Origin: an uncultured Lachnospiraceae bacterium
Lineage (GTDB): Bacteria; Bacillota; Clostridia; Lachnospirales; Lachnospiraceae
DNA length: 64,000 nucleotides
NCBI GenBank assembly: GCA_951800685.1
Contig: CATOJY010000015.1
Coordinates: forward strand, 1-64,000
Reading direction: 5' to 3'
Under the pieces are notes generated by a model, which saw nothing but the letters and a program-made list of their open reading frames with translations, made no database searches and was not told where the DNA came from. This document shows, piece by piece, positions 17,662 to 27,102 of this stretch; positions within the stretch are counted from its first letter, which is position 1; each line of letters starts with the position of its first letter. The translations under genes and the position numbers were made by a program.

Positions 17662-18345
17662 TCATAAGAGAAATTCTTTTAACAGATGTTCCAGTTCTTC
17701 GGCCTCATCGCTGGATAGCGGCAGGGATTCCATAGTCATACTGGAATCTGCCGGTATACTTGTGTCTGCGCTTTTGGTCCGGCTCTTTGTTTTTGGTTCG
17801 GGCTGGATCAACTGCATGTCCAGGTCAGCCTGTTCTAAGCGGCTGGCCAGGTGGTTTTCCAGATAATCGACCAGATTAATATGTAAGATTTTGATCTTGC
17901 CGGGTATGTCAACTAAGGAGGCGATGGCGAAATAGCAGTATAATCCGAGGAAGCTGATCGCATAAAAGGGTGAGATGCTGATAAAACTTTCATTGTGTAC
18001 AATTCCCATGCATGCTCCGACTCCGGCGATCAATACGGCAAGCAGCATTAACTGGCCGGATAAATGTTTCAGGAAGGAAAGCGGAAACCAGCCGACCTTG
18101 ATCCGGCTGATAAACTTGTCCACAAAGATGGGAACATTGGAAACTTTCTCGTTGATTTTGTGGCAGCCGGAAAATTTTAATTTTAATTGCTGCAGGGATT
18201 TGTTGGTTGTAGAAGACATATGTTCTGTTTCCCAGATCAGCTTATGGTATATCACTCCAAGGGTAATTTGGCATATGATACTTAAAAAAAGAAATACTAA
18301 GATTGCAATGATATAGTTTTTATGCAGAAAAATTAAATTAAGCAT
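17662..18345 (-). CDS. Hypothetical membrane protein with cytoplasmic tail
   Basis: A 227-residue protein I cannot assign. Membrane segments lie at about residues 10-33, 92-112 and 122-142, with a soluble loop between the first two (about 35-90). A charged tail rich in Pro, Thr, Ser and Glu ends in EAEELEHLLKEFL. On the minus strand AAAGGTG lies about nine bases before the ATG, and a TATAAT-like box (18446-18451 complement) lies about 100 bases upstream. It is single and convergent with the glycan operon. Confidence 0.6.
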   Translation of the reverse strand: MLNLIFLHKNYIIAILVFLFLSIICQITLGVIYHKLIWETEHMSSTTNKSLQQLKLKFSGCHKINEKVSNVPIFVDKFISRIKVGWFPLSFLKHLSGQLMLLAVLIAGVGACMGIVHNESFISISPFYAISFLGLYCYFAIASLVDIPGKIKILHINLVDYLENHLASRLEQADLDMQLIQPEPKTKSRTKSADTSIPADSSMTMESLPLSSDEAEELEHLLKEFLL

Positions 18346-18534
18346 GCTGGATCACACCTTTCAAATGCGGCCGTTAACCCGGCAGTTTGACCGCGGGATG
18401 TAAGTTACTATGAAGTCCGGGCGCTCCACGTGTCTTTTCACATTTATTATAGTACGACGACCGGATCATGAAAGCTGTAAGGCATCGACAAATTGTGAGC
18501 AATATTTCAATTGGTCCGTTTGAAGATCTGAATA

Positions 18535-18564
18535 TTGGCAATCATAGTCGGAATGTGGTAGAAT
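18535..18564 (+). promoter_or_regulatory. Promoter of the TSCPD-murG genes
   Basis: TTGGCA at 18535-18540, an 18-base spacer, then TAGAAT at 18559-18564 with a TGN extension in front of the -10 box. It precedes the TSCPD gene by about 75 bases. Confidence 0.55.
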
Positions 18565-18638
18565 GATAAATAGCGTTAGAAAATTTTAAGTCAAATTCTA
18601 GGAAATGAAAGATCAAAATGGAAAAGGAGAAGACAGAA

Positions 18639-18881
18639 ATGGTGTACCAACCCAAGGGTGTGTGTTCGAAGGCAATTGATGTGGAAGTAGAAGGAGACGT
18701 GATCAGGTCTGTGAAGTTTACGGGCGGATGTAATGGCAATTTACAGGGAATTGCAAGCCTGGTAGCAGGAATGAGGATTGAGGACGCAATCAGTAAATTG
18801 CGGGGGATCAAATGCGGTCTTAAGAGTACATCCTGTCCTGACCAGCTTGCATGCGCATTGCAGGAGATCTTGGATAATTAG
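18639..18881 (+). CDS. TSCPD domain protein
   Basis: A small protein of 80 residues that carries the family's naming motif TSCPD near its C-terminus, plus conserved cysteines in PKGVCSK and FTGGCNGN. Related domains occur at the ends of some ribonucleotide reductases and as stand-alone proteins of unknown role; the cysteines suggest metal or redox function. The ATG at 18639 has AAGGAG nine bases upstream; an in-frame ATG at 18618 would add seven charged residues and has no clear site. It precedes murG by 15 bases. Confidence 0.82.
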   Translation: MVYQPKGVCSKAIDVEVEGDVIRSVKFTGGCNGNLQGIASLVAGMRIEDAISKLRGIKCGLKSTSCPDQLACALQEILDN

Positions 18882-18896
18882 GAGGTTCCTTTCATC

Positions 18897-19979
18897 ATGA
18901 GTAAGAAGATTGTACTTACCGGCGGTGGAACTGCCGGACATGTGACCCCTAATATGGCTTTGATTCCGAAGCTGCGGGAGCTTGGATATGAGATTAGCTA
19001 TATGGGTTCTTACGATGGTATTGAGAAGAAATTAATGGAAGATTTTAACCTTCCCTATTATGGCATTGCAACAGGAAAATTCAGAAGATATTTTGATCCT
19101 AAGAATTTCTCAGATCCCTTCCGTGTCATTAAAGGAATGCGGGAGGCGCGCAGATATCTTAAGGAGATACGGCCAGATGCGGTCTTTTCCAAAGGCGGTT
19201 TCGTCAGTGTTCCTGTAGTACGTGCCGCAGGTTCTTTAGGAATCCCATGTATTATACATGAGTCAGATATGACGCCCGGATTGGCGAATAAACTCTGTAT
19301 TCCGGTGGCGAAGAGAGTATGCTGCAATTTTCCAGAAACGTTGCAGCAGCTTCCTCCGAATAAGGCTGTATTGACAGGTTCTCCGATCAGACAGGAGCTT
19401 GCATCGGGGAACAAGGAGGCAGCTTATAAACTATGCGGCTTTGACAGTTCGAAGCCGGTTATTATGGTAGTAGGCGGCAGTCAGGGTTCTGCAGCGATCA
19501 ATCAGGCAGTCCGGGATGTGCTTCCAGAGCTTCTGAAAGATTTCCAGGTGGTGCATCTATGCGGCAGGGAGAAGATGGATAATCTTCTGCTTACGACGCC
19601 AGGATATAAACAGTTTGAGTATATCAAATCGGAAATGAAAGACCTATTTGCTATGGCGGATATGGTAATCTCGCGGGCGGGTGCGAATGCGATCAGTGAA
19701 CTGTTATCTCTCAAGAAACCAAATATTCTGATCCCGCTGCCCTCAACAAGCAGCAGGGGAGATCAGCTTCTAAACGCAAGATCATTCGAATCACAGGGAT
19801 TCAGCATCGTGATCGATGAGGATGACTTGACAAACAAACTATTGCTTGAGAAGGTGCAGGAGTTATACTTTAACAGGAAAACTTATGTTGACGCGATGCG
19901 CAAGAGCAGCCAGAGGGATGCGATTGGAGCGATCATTGGACTGATCGAAGATGTAGTAAGCGAAAAGGAAAATTCTTGA
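18897..19979 (+). CDS. murG: UDP-N-acetylglucosamine:lipid I transferase MurG
   Basis: GT28 glycosyltransferase that adds GlcNAc to undecaprenyl-PP-MurNAc-pentapeptide to make lipid II at the inner face of the membrane. The N-terminal GGGTAGHVTPN loop, SKGGFVSVPV, the mid-protein VVGGSQGS, and the UDP-binding RAGANAISELL followed by IPLPSTSSRGDQ are all present over 360 residues, the normal length. AGGAGG lies before the ATG. It is linked to the TSCPD gene rather than to a mur/dcw cluster, which is common in this lineage. Confidence 0.93.
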   Translation: MSKKIVLTGGGTAGHVTPNMALIPKLRELGYEISYMGSYDGIEKKLMEDFNLPYYGIATGKFRRYFDPKNFSDPFRVIKGMREARRYLKEIRPDAVFSKGGFVSVPVVRAAGSLGIPCIIHESDMTPGLANKLCIPVAKRVCCNFPETLQQLPPNKAVLTGSPIRQELASGNKEAAYKLCGFDSSKPVIMVVGGSQGSAAINQAVRDVLPELLKDFQVVHLCGREKMDNLLLTTPGYKQFEYIKSEMKDLFAMADMVISRAGANAISELLSLKKPNILIPLPSTSSRGDQLLNARSFESQGFSIVIDEDDLTNKLLLEKVQELYFNRKTYVDAMRKSSQRDAIGAIIGLIEDVVSEKENS

Positions 19980-20004
19980 AAAAGAATATATGCAATGCTA
20001 CACT
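19976..20004 (+). promoter_or_regulatory. Promoter of the glucose-6-phosphate isomerase gene
   Basis: TTGAAA at 19976-19981, a 17-base spacer and TACACT at 19999-20004. The -35 box overlaps the end of murG, and the box pair is about 72 bases before the next ATG. Confidence 0.55.
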
Positions 20005-20075
20005 TATATTGATGGACGAAAAGAATCATATTATGGAATCAAGGCGGCTGTGCCTGCCAGAAAAGGAGAGAAACA

Positions 20076-21422
20076 ATGAGCAAAGTTACATTTGATTATT
20101 CCAAAGCAGCTTCTTTTATTGGAGAAAATGAAGTGGAATCCATGAAGAAACTAGCCTTGGATGCGAAGGAAGTATTGGTAAGCAAGACAGGAGCAGGAAA
20201 TGATTTCCTGGGTTGGATTGATCTCCCGGTCAACTATGACAAAGAAGAGTTTGCAAGGATCAAACAGGCGGCTGCAAAGATTCAGAGTGATTCAGAAGTG
20301 CTTGTTGTGATCGGCATTGGCGGCTCATATCTGGGTGCGAGAGCGGCAATTGAGTTTTTGCGTCACAGTTTTTATAATGTTGTAGATAAATCGGTCAGGA
20401 AGACGCCGGAGATCTATTTCGTAGGTAATTCTATCAGCTCGACGTATATCAGGCATCTGATCGATGTGATCGGGGACAGGGATTTCTCGATCAATATGAT
20501 CTCCAAATCCGGTACGACTACAGAGCCGGCGATTGCGTTCCGCGTGTTCAAAGAGATGGCGGAGAAGAAGTACGGCAAAGAAGGCGCAGCCAAGAGAATC
20601 TATGCGACGACCGATAAGGCAAGAGGGTCTCTCAAGAATCTTGCGAATGAGGAAGGCTATGAGAGCTTTGTAGTTCCGGATGATGTGGGCGGAAGGTTTT
20701 CTGTGCTTACTGCGGTAGGCCTCTTACCGATCGCGGTGTCGGGCGCAGATATCGATAAGCTGATGGAAGGTGCTGCAGAGGGCAGAAAGATGGCGTTGGA
20801 AGCTCCTTTTGAAGAAAACGACGCGGTGAAATATGCAGCACTTCGTAATATTCTGCTGCGCAAGGGGAAAGCAATCGAGATTCTGGCTAACTATGAGCCG
20901 AGCGCACATTATGTATCTGAGTGGTGGAAACAGCTGTATGGCGAGTCTGAGGGTAAAGATCAGAAGGGTATCTTCCCGGCAAGCGTTGACTTGACTACAG
21001 ATCTGCATTCTATGGGACAATTTATCCAGGATGGCTCCAGAACGATGTTTGAGACAGTGCTGAATATTGAGACAAGCAGGGAGGAGATCATCATTGGTGA
21101 AGAGCCGGTAGATCTGGATGGATTGAATTACCTGGCAGGAAAAAATGTGGATTTCGTCAACAAAAGTGCGATGAATGGAACGATTTTGGCACATACAGAT
21201 GGACAGGTTCCTAATTTCATGGTGAATGTACCTGAGGTGAATGAGTTTTATCTGGGTGAACTGTTCTATTTCTTTGAGTTTGCGTGCGGTGTCAGCGGAT
21301 ATCTCTTGGGTGTGAATCCGTTCAACCAGCCAGGCGTGGAGAGTTATAAGAAGAATATGTTTGCCCTGCTTGGCAAACCTGGATATGAGGCACAGAGAGA
21401 AGAATTATTGAAGAGACTGTAG
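20076..21422 (+). CDS. pgi: Glucose-6-phosphate isomerase
   Basis: Interconverts glucose-6-phosphate and fructose-6-phosphate in glycolysis. It is 448 residues, the compact Gram-positive form. The sugar-phosphate isomerase fold is marked by [18 protein letters not shown] and the SIS signature [15 protein letters not shown]. The catalytic Glu lies in the [14 protein letters not shown] region, and the C-terminal active-site Lys is in [24 protein letters not shown] precedes the ATG. It has its own promoter and terminator, so it is a single-gene unit. Confidence 0.95.
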   Translation: MSKVTFDYSKAASFIGENEVESMKKLALDAKEVLVSKTGAGNDFLGWIDLPVNYDKEEFARIKQAAAKIQSDSEVLVVIGIGGSYLGARAAIEFLRHSFYNVVDKSVRKTPEIYFVGNSISSTYIRHLIDVIGDRDFSINMISKSGTTTEPAIAFRVFKEMAEKKYGKEGAAKRIYATTDKARGSLKNLANEEGYESFVVPDDVGGRFSVLTAVGLLPIAVSGADIDKLMEGAAEGRKMALEAPFEENDAVKYAALRNILLRKGKAIEILANYEPSAHYVSEWWKQLYGESEGKDQKGIFPASVDLTTDLHSMGQFIQDGSRTMFETVLNIETSREEIIIGEEPVDLDGLNYLAGKNVDFVNKSAMNGTILAHTDGQVPNFMVNVPEVNEFYLGELFYFFEFACGVSGYLLGVNPFNQPGVESYKKNMFALLGKPGYEAQREELLKRL

Positions 21423-21480
21423 AAATGGGAAGCATCTACGGCAATAAGCTGTAGTTATAGAAGAAGATCATATGATGAAG

Positions 21481-21524
21481 AAATAGCAGACGGCGGATTG
21501 ATGATATGCGTTGTCTGCTATTTT
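21481..21524 (+). terminator. Terminator after pgi
   Basis: AAATAGCAGAC at 21481-21491 pairs perfectly with GTCTGCTATTT at 21513-21523, loop of 21 bases, ending in a short T-run. Confidence 0.65.
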
Positions 21525-21610
21525 GAATACTCATATTGATAATAGCAATGACAGGATCATCTCAAATATAAGAGACGCTAGAAATAAAGGGCAAAGGAGT
21601 GTGAGAGTAA

Positions 21611-23881
21611 ATGGATCAAAAATGGACCCAAACAGAGCAGGATGGTTATATTCTGATCAACAATGGGGATGGCCAGGCATTGGGGCTTGCTGCGGGCAGC
21701 AAAGTCAAAATCCTGACGGTGGACGGCTATGCATTCAAAGATTTTCTGGGTACCGGCGAGCTGGTGCCCTATGAGGATTGGCGCCTGTCTTATGAAGAAC
21801 GTGCCAGAGATTTGGCAGAGAGGCTATCGATAGAGGATATTGCCGGCCTGATGCTGTACAGTGCACATCAACTGATTCCGGCAAAAGGGCCGTCAGCCGC
21901 CGTATTCGGAGGAACATACGGAGGAAAAAGTTTCGAGGAGAGCGGGGTAGAACCTTGGGCGCTGACAGACCAGCAAAAGGAATTTATCGTGAAGGACAAA
22001 GTACGGCACGTCCTAATCATGGGACTGGAGAGCACAGAAACAGCAGTGCGCTGGAACAATCAGCTGCAGGCATTGGCAGAAAACTCCGGATTCGGCATTC
22101 CGGCGAATAACAGTTCGGATCCCAGGCATGGAGCGGGTTCGACAGCAGAATATATGGGAGTGACTGGAGAGGCAATCTCGAAGTGGGCGAATGGCATTGG
22201 CTTGTCGGCTTCCTTTGATCCCTTGTTGGTCAGGGAATTTGGAGAGATTGCTTCCGCAGAGTATCGCGCGCTGGGAATCACAACCGCGCTTTCTCCACAG
22301 ATTGATCTGGCGACGGAGCCGCGCTGGATGCGGTTTGCAGATACTTTTGGAGAACACACACAGATGACCATCGATATGACCAAAGCTTACTGCGATGGTT
22401 TCCAGACGACAGAGGACAGTAAAACCGGATGGGGTAAGGACAGTGTGAATACAATGGTAAAGCATTTTCCAGGCGGAGGTACGTGCGAAGGCGGAAGAGA
22501 TGCGCATTACGCTTATGGAAAGTATGCGGTTTATCCGGGCGGAAAAGCCAAAGAGCATATAAGGCCGTTTACGGAGGGTGCGTTTGCGCTTGAGGGTAGA
22601 ACAGGGAAGAGCAGTGCAGTGATGCCTTACTATACGATTTCTTATGGTTTAGACCAGAAATATGGTGAGAACGTAGGGAACTCTTATAGTAAATATTTGA
22701 TTCAAGATCTGCTTCGGGAGGAATTAGGATATGAAGGCGTGGTCTGTACAGATTGGGGCATTACGCATGAAATCGGGGAAGCCGAAGAGACGTTTGCCGG
22801 AAAATGCTGGGGTGTTGAGCATCTGACAGAGGCGCAGAGGCATTGTAAGGCATTGGAGGCGGGTGTGGATCAGTTTGGCGGGAATAATGACGCTGCGCCT
22901 GTGATGGAAGCCTACCGGATGCTCTGTGAGAAATATGGTGCAGAAGCGGCAGAGGCACGGTTTAAACGGTCTGCCTGCAGGCTGCTTTTGAATATCTTTC
23001 GGACGGGACTGTTTGAAAATCCTTATCTGAATCTGGAAGAATCTTTACAGACAGTAGGATGTCCGGCATATATAAAGAAAGGATACGAGTCCCAGTTAAG
23101 ATCGGTGACTCTTTTGAAAAACAAAAACAGAGTACTTCCTTTGAAGGAAGGAATCAAAGTTTACATACCAGACAGATTTATCAAATCTCATCTGAGTTTT
23201 ATGAGTACACCGACAGGGGATCAGACGGTGGTTCCCGCAGGAAAACAGGCAGCGGCGGAATATTTTACCGTGGTAGATACACCAGAGGAGGCCGACGCAG
23301 CGCTGTGTTTCATAGAGTCGCCTATTTCTGCAGGCTATGACCCTGAGGACCGAAAGGCGGGCGGAAGCGGTTATGTGCCGGTTACACTGCAGTACCGGCC
23401 CTATCAGGCAGTCAAATCAAGACAGCCAAGTCTTGCAGGGGGAGATCCTTTGGAACAATTCACGGACCGCACCTACTGCGGCAAATGGAACAGGGCTGCC
23501 AATGAGGCGGATCTGGATCTGGTAGAAGAAATGAGAAAGCGGATGGGTGATAAACCTGTTATCACCATCGTAGCATTGAAAAATCCGACAGTTATGACTG
23601 AGCTGGAGCCCTGCTCAGATGCGCTTATTGTAGAGTATGGTGTCAGTCCGCAGGCAGTTCTGGATGTCATTACCGGAAGATTTACGCCAGAAGGCCTGCT
23701 TCCCGTACAGATGCCGGCCAACATGGAGACGGTAGAAAACCAGAAGGAAGATGTGGCGTTTGATATGGAGTGCTATCGGGACGAAGAAGGTCATACGTAT
23801 GATTTTGGTTATGGTATGAATTTTGATGGTGTGATCACAGACGAAAGAGTCCATAGATATACTGTTTCTAGTGGAGTTTGA
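21611..23881 (+). CDS. Glycoside hydrolase family 3 protein
   Basis: Retaining beta-glycosidase of 756 residues with no signal peptide, so it acts inside the cell. The TIM-barrel domain carries KHFPGGG and the nucleophile Asp in VVCTDWG. The alpha/beta sandwich domain starts near SQLRSVTLLKNKNRVLPL. The first 60 residues form a small extra beta-rich segment. It lacks the usual C-terminal fibronectin domain. AAAGGAG precedes the ATG with a long gap of about 11 bases. A strong terminator follows. Substrate (glucoside, xyloside or other) cannot be told. No transporter is adjacent. Confidence 0.88.
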   Translation: MDQKWTQTEQDGYILINNGDGQALGLAAGSKVKILTVDGYAFKDFLGTGELVPYEDWRLSYEERARDLAERLSIEDIAGLMLYSAHQLIPAKGPSAAVFGGTYGGKSFEESGVEPWALTDQQKEFIVKDKVRHVLIMGLESTETAVRWNNQLQALAENSGFGIPANNSSDPRHGAGSTAEYMGVTGEAISKWANGIGLSASFDPLLVREFGEIASAEYRALGITTALSPQIDLATEPRWMRFADTFGEHTQMTIDMTKAYCDGFQTTEDSKTGWGKDSVNTMVKHFPGGGTCEGGRDAHYAYGKYAVYPGGKAKEHIRPFTEGAFALEGRTGKSSAVMPYYTISYGLDQKYGENVGNSYSKYLIQDLLREELGYEGVVCTDWGITHEIGEAEETFAGKCWGVEHLTEAQRHCKALEAGVDQFGGNNDAAPVMEAYRMLCEKYGAEAAEARFKRSACRLLLNIFRTGLFENPYLNLEESLQTVGCPAYIKKGYESQLRSVTLLKNKNRVLPLKEGIKVYIPDRFIKSHLSFMSTPTGDQTVVPAGKQAAAEYFTVVDTPEEADAALCFIESPISAGYDPEDRKAGGSGYVPVTLQYRPYQAVKSRQPSLAGGDPLEQFTDRTYCGKWNRAANEADLDLVEEMRKRMGDKPVITIVALKNPTVMTELEPCSDALIVEYGVSPQAVLDVITGRFTPEGLLPVQMPANMETVENQKEDVAFDMECYRDEEGHTYDFGYGMNFDGVITDERVHRYTVSSGV

Positions 23882-23966
23882 ATCGGATGCCATACGGCGA
23901 AAAGCTGTTGTGCATGATACGTTAACCGTAACAGGAGATACTTTGACAGTATTCGTGACAAGAACG

Positions 23967-23996
23967 AGGGAAGGGTTCCCCTTCCCTTTTTTTGTT
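23967..23996 (+). terminator. Terminator after the GH3 gene
   Basis: AGGGAAGG at 23967-23974 pairs with CCTTCCCT at 23980-23987 (five-base loop) and runs into seven T, a classic intrinsic terminator. Confidence 0.88.
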
Positions 23997-24008
23997 TCAA
24001 AAAAGCTG

Positions 24009-24037
24009 TTGACATTTGAGTTAGTTTATGCTAACTT
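24009..24037 (+). promoter_or_regulatory. Promoter of the feo operon
   Basis: TTGACA at 24009-24014, a 17-base spacer, and TAACTT at 24032-24037 as the -10 box. An inverted repeat occupies the spacer and runs into the -10 box, so a repressor bound there would block polymerase. Confidence 0.55.
24019..24036. promoter_or_regulatory. Metal-regulator operator box 1 (AGTTAG-N6-CTAACT)
   Basis: Perfect 6+6 inverted repeat around six bases (TTTATG), lying between the -35 and -10 boxes of the feo promoter. The TTAG...CTAA core is of the DtxR/IdeR/MntR type, so an iron-sensing DtxR-family repressor is the likely ligand. The regulator gene is not in the window. Confidence 0.6.
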
Positions 24038-24051
24038 ATTATTTGAAGAGC

Positions 24052-24069
24052 AGTTAGATATAACTAACT
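24052..24069. promoter_or_regulatory. Metal-regulator operator box 2 (AGTTAG-N6-CTAACT)
   Basis: Second perfect copy with the same arm sequence and spacing (centre ATATAA), 33 bases downstream of box 1 and within the expected start of the transcript. Confidence 0.6.
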
Positions 24070-24113
24070 ATGTGAGATGAAATAAAAGAAAGTATAGAGA
24101 GGAGAGAAATGAA

Positions 24114-24323
24114 GTGCCGTTGACATTTATGAGGGCAGGAGAACCTGCATCTATTAAAAAAGTGGGAGGAAAGGAAGAGACAAAGAAGTTTTTGGAAAAC
24201 CTGGGATTTGTGACAGGGGCAGCCGTGACTGTGGTTTCTGCGGCTGGAGGTAGCCTGATTGTGAATATCAAGGATTCCAGGATTGCAATCGGAAAAGATA
24301 TGGCGAGTAGGATCATGGTTTAA
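24114..24323 (+). CDS. feoA: FeoA domain protein (first copy)
   Basis: A 69-residue SH3-like protein that assists the FeoB ferrous iron channel. The family pattern is seen in FLENLGFVTGAAVTVVSAAGG, then LIVNIKDSRIAIGKDMASRI. The start is GTG, with GAGGAGAG eight bases upstream. This is the first of two FeoA genes in the operon. It differs clearly from the second, so the pair is not a recent duplication. Confidence 0.88.
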   Translation: MPLTFMRAGEPASIKKVGGKEETKKFLENLGFVTGAAVTVVSAAGGSLIVNIKDSRIAIGKDMASRIMV

Positions 24324-24359
24324 GGAGAATTGGCAGGATAGTCTTTTTTTAGGCGCCAA

Positions 24360-24377
24360 AGTAAGTCATGACTAACT
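24360..24377. promoter_or_regulatory. Metal-regulator operator box 3 (one mismatch)
   Basis: AGTAAG-TCATGA-CTAACT matches boxes 1 and 2 in arm sequence and spacing except for one base in the left arm. It lies between the two feoA genes, 34 bases before the second, and suggests an internal metal-controlled promoter. Confidence 0.5.
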
Positions 24378-24410
24378 GTAAATACAGGAGACAAGAAAAA
24401 GGAGAAGAAG

Positions 24411-24632
24411 ATGAAGACATTGAGGGAAGTGTCCTGCGGGGAAACCGCGACAGTAAAGAGGCTGACTGGGGAGGGGCCGGTCAAGAGGCGGATCATGGAT
24501 ATGGGAATTACGAAGGGCGTTAGTATTTTCGTCCGTAAGGTTGCGCCGCTGGGGGATCCCGTGGAGATTACAGTGCGTGGGTATGAATTATCCTTGCGGA
24601 AAGCGGATGCGGGAATGATAGAGGTAGAGTAG
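24411..24632 (+). CDS. feoA: FeoA domain protein (second copy)
   Basis: A 73-residue FeoA: LREVSCGETATVKRL, then RRIMDMGITKGVSIFVRK and PVEITVRGYELSLRKADA, the standard two-turn SH3-like pattern. AAAAGGAG precedes the ATG. It lies 61 bases before feoB and 87 bases after the first feoA. Confidence 0.92.
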   Translation: MKTLREVSCGETATVKRLTGEGPVKRRIMDMGITKGVSIFVRKVAPLGDPVEITVRGYELSLRKADAGMIEVE

Positions 24633-24693
24633 AGAAAGCGGAAAGCATTTTATCCAAGTTCATAGAAGCAGCAAAGTCGGGAGGATGGAAAGT

Positions 24694-26832
24694 ATGTCAA
24701 TTAAGATTGCGCTCGCAGGGAATCCAAACTGCGGTAAAACAACACTGTTTAATGCACTGACCGGGTCGAATCAGTTTGTAGGAAACTGGCCGGGCGTGAC
24801 AGTAGAAAAGAAAGAAGGCAGATTAAAAGGGAACAGGGAAGTGACTGTCACGGATTTGCCAGGAATATATTCCTTGTCGCCCTATACACTGGAAGAGGTA
24901 GTGGCGAGAAACTACTTGATCGGTGAGAAACCGGACGTCATTCTGAATATCGTGGATGGCACGAATATTGAGAGAAACCTGTATTTATCCACACAATTAA
25001 TGGAACTGGGGATTCCCGTTGTGATGGCAGTTAATATGATAGATCTTGTCAATAAGAATGGCGACAAGATCTATCTAGAGAAGCTGAGCAGGAGTTTTGG
25101 GTGTGAAGTTGTCGAAATTTCGGCTTTGAAAGGAACAGGGGTGCAAGAGGCGGCGGACAGAGCGGTCAGGAGTGCAAATAGAAAGACGCAGGTAGTAGTA
25201 CATAGATTTGACGAAAAAATAGAAGGGGCTATTCGTAATGTGTCCAGGCTGCTGAAGGGGGTGGATGAGGAACAGAAGAGATTTTTTGCTATTAAATTAC
25301 TGGAAAAGGATCTGAAAATTGTGGAGCAGCTGCGGGAAGTGCCGGACGTAGATATAGAGATCAAGCTTCTGGAGGAAACCTTTGATGATGATACGGAGAG
25401 TATTATTACCAATGCGCGTTATGAGTATATCGCTTCTGTCATTGAAAAATGTGTCGTTAAGAACAGACACAACACGTTGACGGTCTCCGACAAAATTGAT
25501 AAAATCGTCACAAACAGGTGGCTTGCACTTCCCGTCTTTGCGCTGGCTATGTTTATGGTATATTATCTGTCAGTGACGACAGTGGGAGGTTTTCTGACAG
25601 ATTGGACTAATGATATATTGTTTGGTGAGATCATTCCAACTGCGGTTGGGAATCTTCTTGCGAGTGTGGGATGTACTGACTGGCTGCAGGGATTGGTCTT
25701 AGACGGCATTCTGGCTGGTGTAGGTGCGGTTCTCGGCTTTGTACCGCAGATGTTTGTGTTGTTTATTATGCTGGCGTTCTTAGAATCCTGTGGATATATG
25801 GCGAGAGTTGCTTTTATCATGGACCGTATATTCCGCAAGTTTGGACTGTCTGGTAAATCTTTTATCCCAATCATGATCGGTACAGGCTGCGGAGTTCCAG
25901 GTATCATGGCTTCCCGCACGATCGAGAATGACAGGGACCGGAAGATGACGATCATGACGACAACGTTTATTCCTTGCGGTGCAAAGCTGCCAATCATTGC
26001 GTTAATTGCAGGCGCTTTCTTTGATCACTCAGGGGTTGTCGCGTGGGCTGCATGGCTGGTTGGGATTTCAGCGATCGTCTGTTCCGGTATTATTTTAAAG
26101 AAGACAAGAATGTTTGCAGGTGATCCGGCCCCATTTGTTATGGAACTTCCTGCATACCATATGCCCACTGTCAGCGCAGTTCTGCACAGCATGTGGGAGC
26201 GTGGCTGGTCTTTTATCAAAAAGGCTGGGACCGTTATTCTTTTGTCTACTATGATTCTCTGGTTCCTGATGAGCTTTGGATGGGCAGAAGAGAGTTTTGG
26301 CATGTTGGAGGCAGATCAGCTTGATGCAAGTATTCTGGCGAAAATTGGCAGCATAATTACATGGATCTTTACACCTCTGGGCTGGACACAGGCAGGGGAG
26401 GGCTGGAAGATGGCGGTTGCAGCAGTCACTGGCTTGATCGCCAAGGAAAACGTGGTGGCGACTTTCGGTATGTTGTTTGGTTTTGCAAAAGTGGCTGAGG
26501 ATGGCGTTGAAATATGGGGCAGCCTGGAGGCAGTCATGACACCTGCCGCAGCATTTGGATTTCTGGTATTTAATCTTCTGTGTGCACCATGCTTTGCGGC
26601 CATGGGTGCGATCAGGAGAGAGATGAATAACCGCAGGTGGTTCTGGTTTGCGATTGGTTATCAGACAGCGCTGGCTTATGCAGCGGCGATGTGCATCTAT
26701 CAGATTGGCAGCTTGTCTGCAGGGGGCAGCTTTACATTTGGTACGGCTGTTGCATTCCTGCTGGCAGCAGGGTTCCTTTACCTGTTATTTCGGCCATATA
26801 AATTAGTCTCTCTTGGGATGTTACGGAATTAA
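24694..26832 (+). CDS. feoB: Ferrous iron transport protein B
   Basis: Membrane Fe(II) transporter with an N-terminal G-protein domain: G1 GNPNCGKTT (residues 8-16), G3 DLPGIYSL and G4 NMIDL, then a helical GDI-like stretch (about 175-265). About ten membrane segments follow, with the conserved cysteine motif GTGCGVPGIMASR and the second gate region CGAKLPIIAL. The ATG at 24694 has GGGAGG ten bases upstream; an in-frame ATG at 24685 abuts the site and is disfavoured. 712 residues, normal length. It is cotranscribed with two FeoA genes and a small Cys-rich protein. Confidence 0.95.
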   Translation: MSIKIALAGNPNCGKTTLFNALTGSNQFVGNWPGVTVEKKEGRLKGNREVTVTDLPGIYSLSPYTLEEVVARNYLIGEKPDVILNIVDGTNIERNLYLSTQLMELGIPVVMAVNMIDLVNKNGDKIYLEKLSRSFGCEVVEISALKGTGVQEAADRAVRSANRKTQVVVHRFDEKIEGAIRNVSRLLKGVDEEQKRFFAIKLLEKDLKIVEQLREVPDVDIEIKLLEETFDDDTESIITNARYEYIASVIEKCVVKNRHNTLTVSDKIDKIVTNRWLALPVFALAMFMVYYLSVTTVGGFLTDWTNDILFGEIIPTAVGNLLASVGCTDWLQGLVLDGILAGVGAVLGFVPQMFVLFIMLAFLESCGYMARVAFIMDRIFRKFGLSGKSFIPIMIGTGCGVPGIMASRTIENDRDRKMTIMTTTFIPCGAKLPIIALIAGAFFDHSGVVAWAAWLVGISAIVCSGIILKKTRMFAGDPAPFVMELPAYHMPTVSAVLHSMWERGWSFIKKAGTVILLSTMILWFLMSFGWAEESFGMLEADQLDASILAKIGSIITWIFTPLGWTQAGEGWKMAVAAVTGLIAKENVVATFGMLFGFAKVAEDGVEIWGSLEAVMTPAAAFGFLVFNLLCAPCFAAMGAIRREMNNRRWFWFAIGYQTALAYAAAMCIYQIGSLSAGGSFTFGTAVAFLLAAGFLYLLFRPYKLVSLGMLRN

Positions 26833-26852
26833 TGTTGTAAGGAGTGGATGAT

Positions 26853-26987
26853 ATGGGAACAGTAATTGTATTGGCAATCGTAGCGGGGGCAGTGGCGTTA
26901 GCGGTCCGCAGTATGGTTAAGGACAAGAAGGCGGGTAAGTCGCTGCAGTGTGGCGGGGATTGCAAGCGTTGCGGCGGCTGCCATTAA
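26853..26987 (+). CDS. FeoB-associated Cys-rich membrane peptide (44 aa)
   Basis: One membrane helix (residues 3-19, VIVLAIVAGAVALAV) followed by a basic hinge and a cysteine cluster C-x3-C-x2-C-x2-C at the end (residues 33-43). This is the layout of the FeoB-associated Cys-rich protein family that follows feoB in many Firmicutes. AAGGAG lies upstream and the gene begins 20 bases after feoB. The likely role is to help hold or hand over Fe(II) at the membrane. Confidence 0.85.
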   Translation: MGTVIVLAIVAGAVALAVRSMVKDKKAGKSLQCGGDCKRCGGCH

Positions 26988-27073
26988 TTTAAGAAGGGCT
27001 GGCGTGGAATAAAAACTCTTTATTCAGGAAAATATGCATAAGCAGCCGTATTTTTTGGCGCAGCAACTGTCAG

Positions 27074-27102
27074 TTGACAAATTTCCAGGTGCTATATATA
27101 GC
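27074..27102 (+). promoter_or_regulatory. Promoter of the XRE-pentad gene
   Basis: TTGACA at 27074-27079 with TATAGC at 27097-27102 (17-base spacer). The 26988-27257 gap otherwise holds no gene, and I see no clear terminator for the feo operon in it. Confidence 0.5.

Noticed and set aside
21511..21774. Short plus-strand frame before the GH3 gene
   Set aside because: It overlaps the terminator and the first 160 bases of the GH3 gene in another frame, with no plausible protein content.
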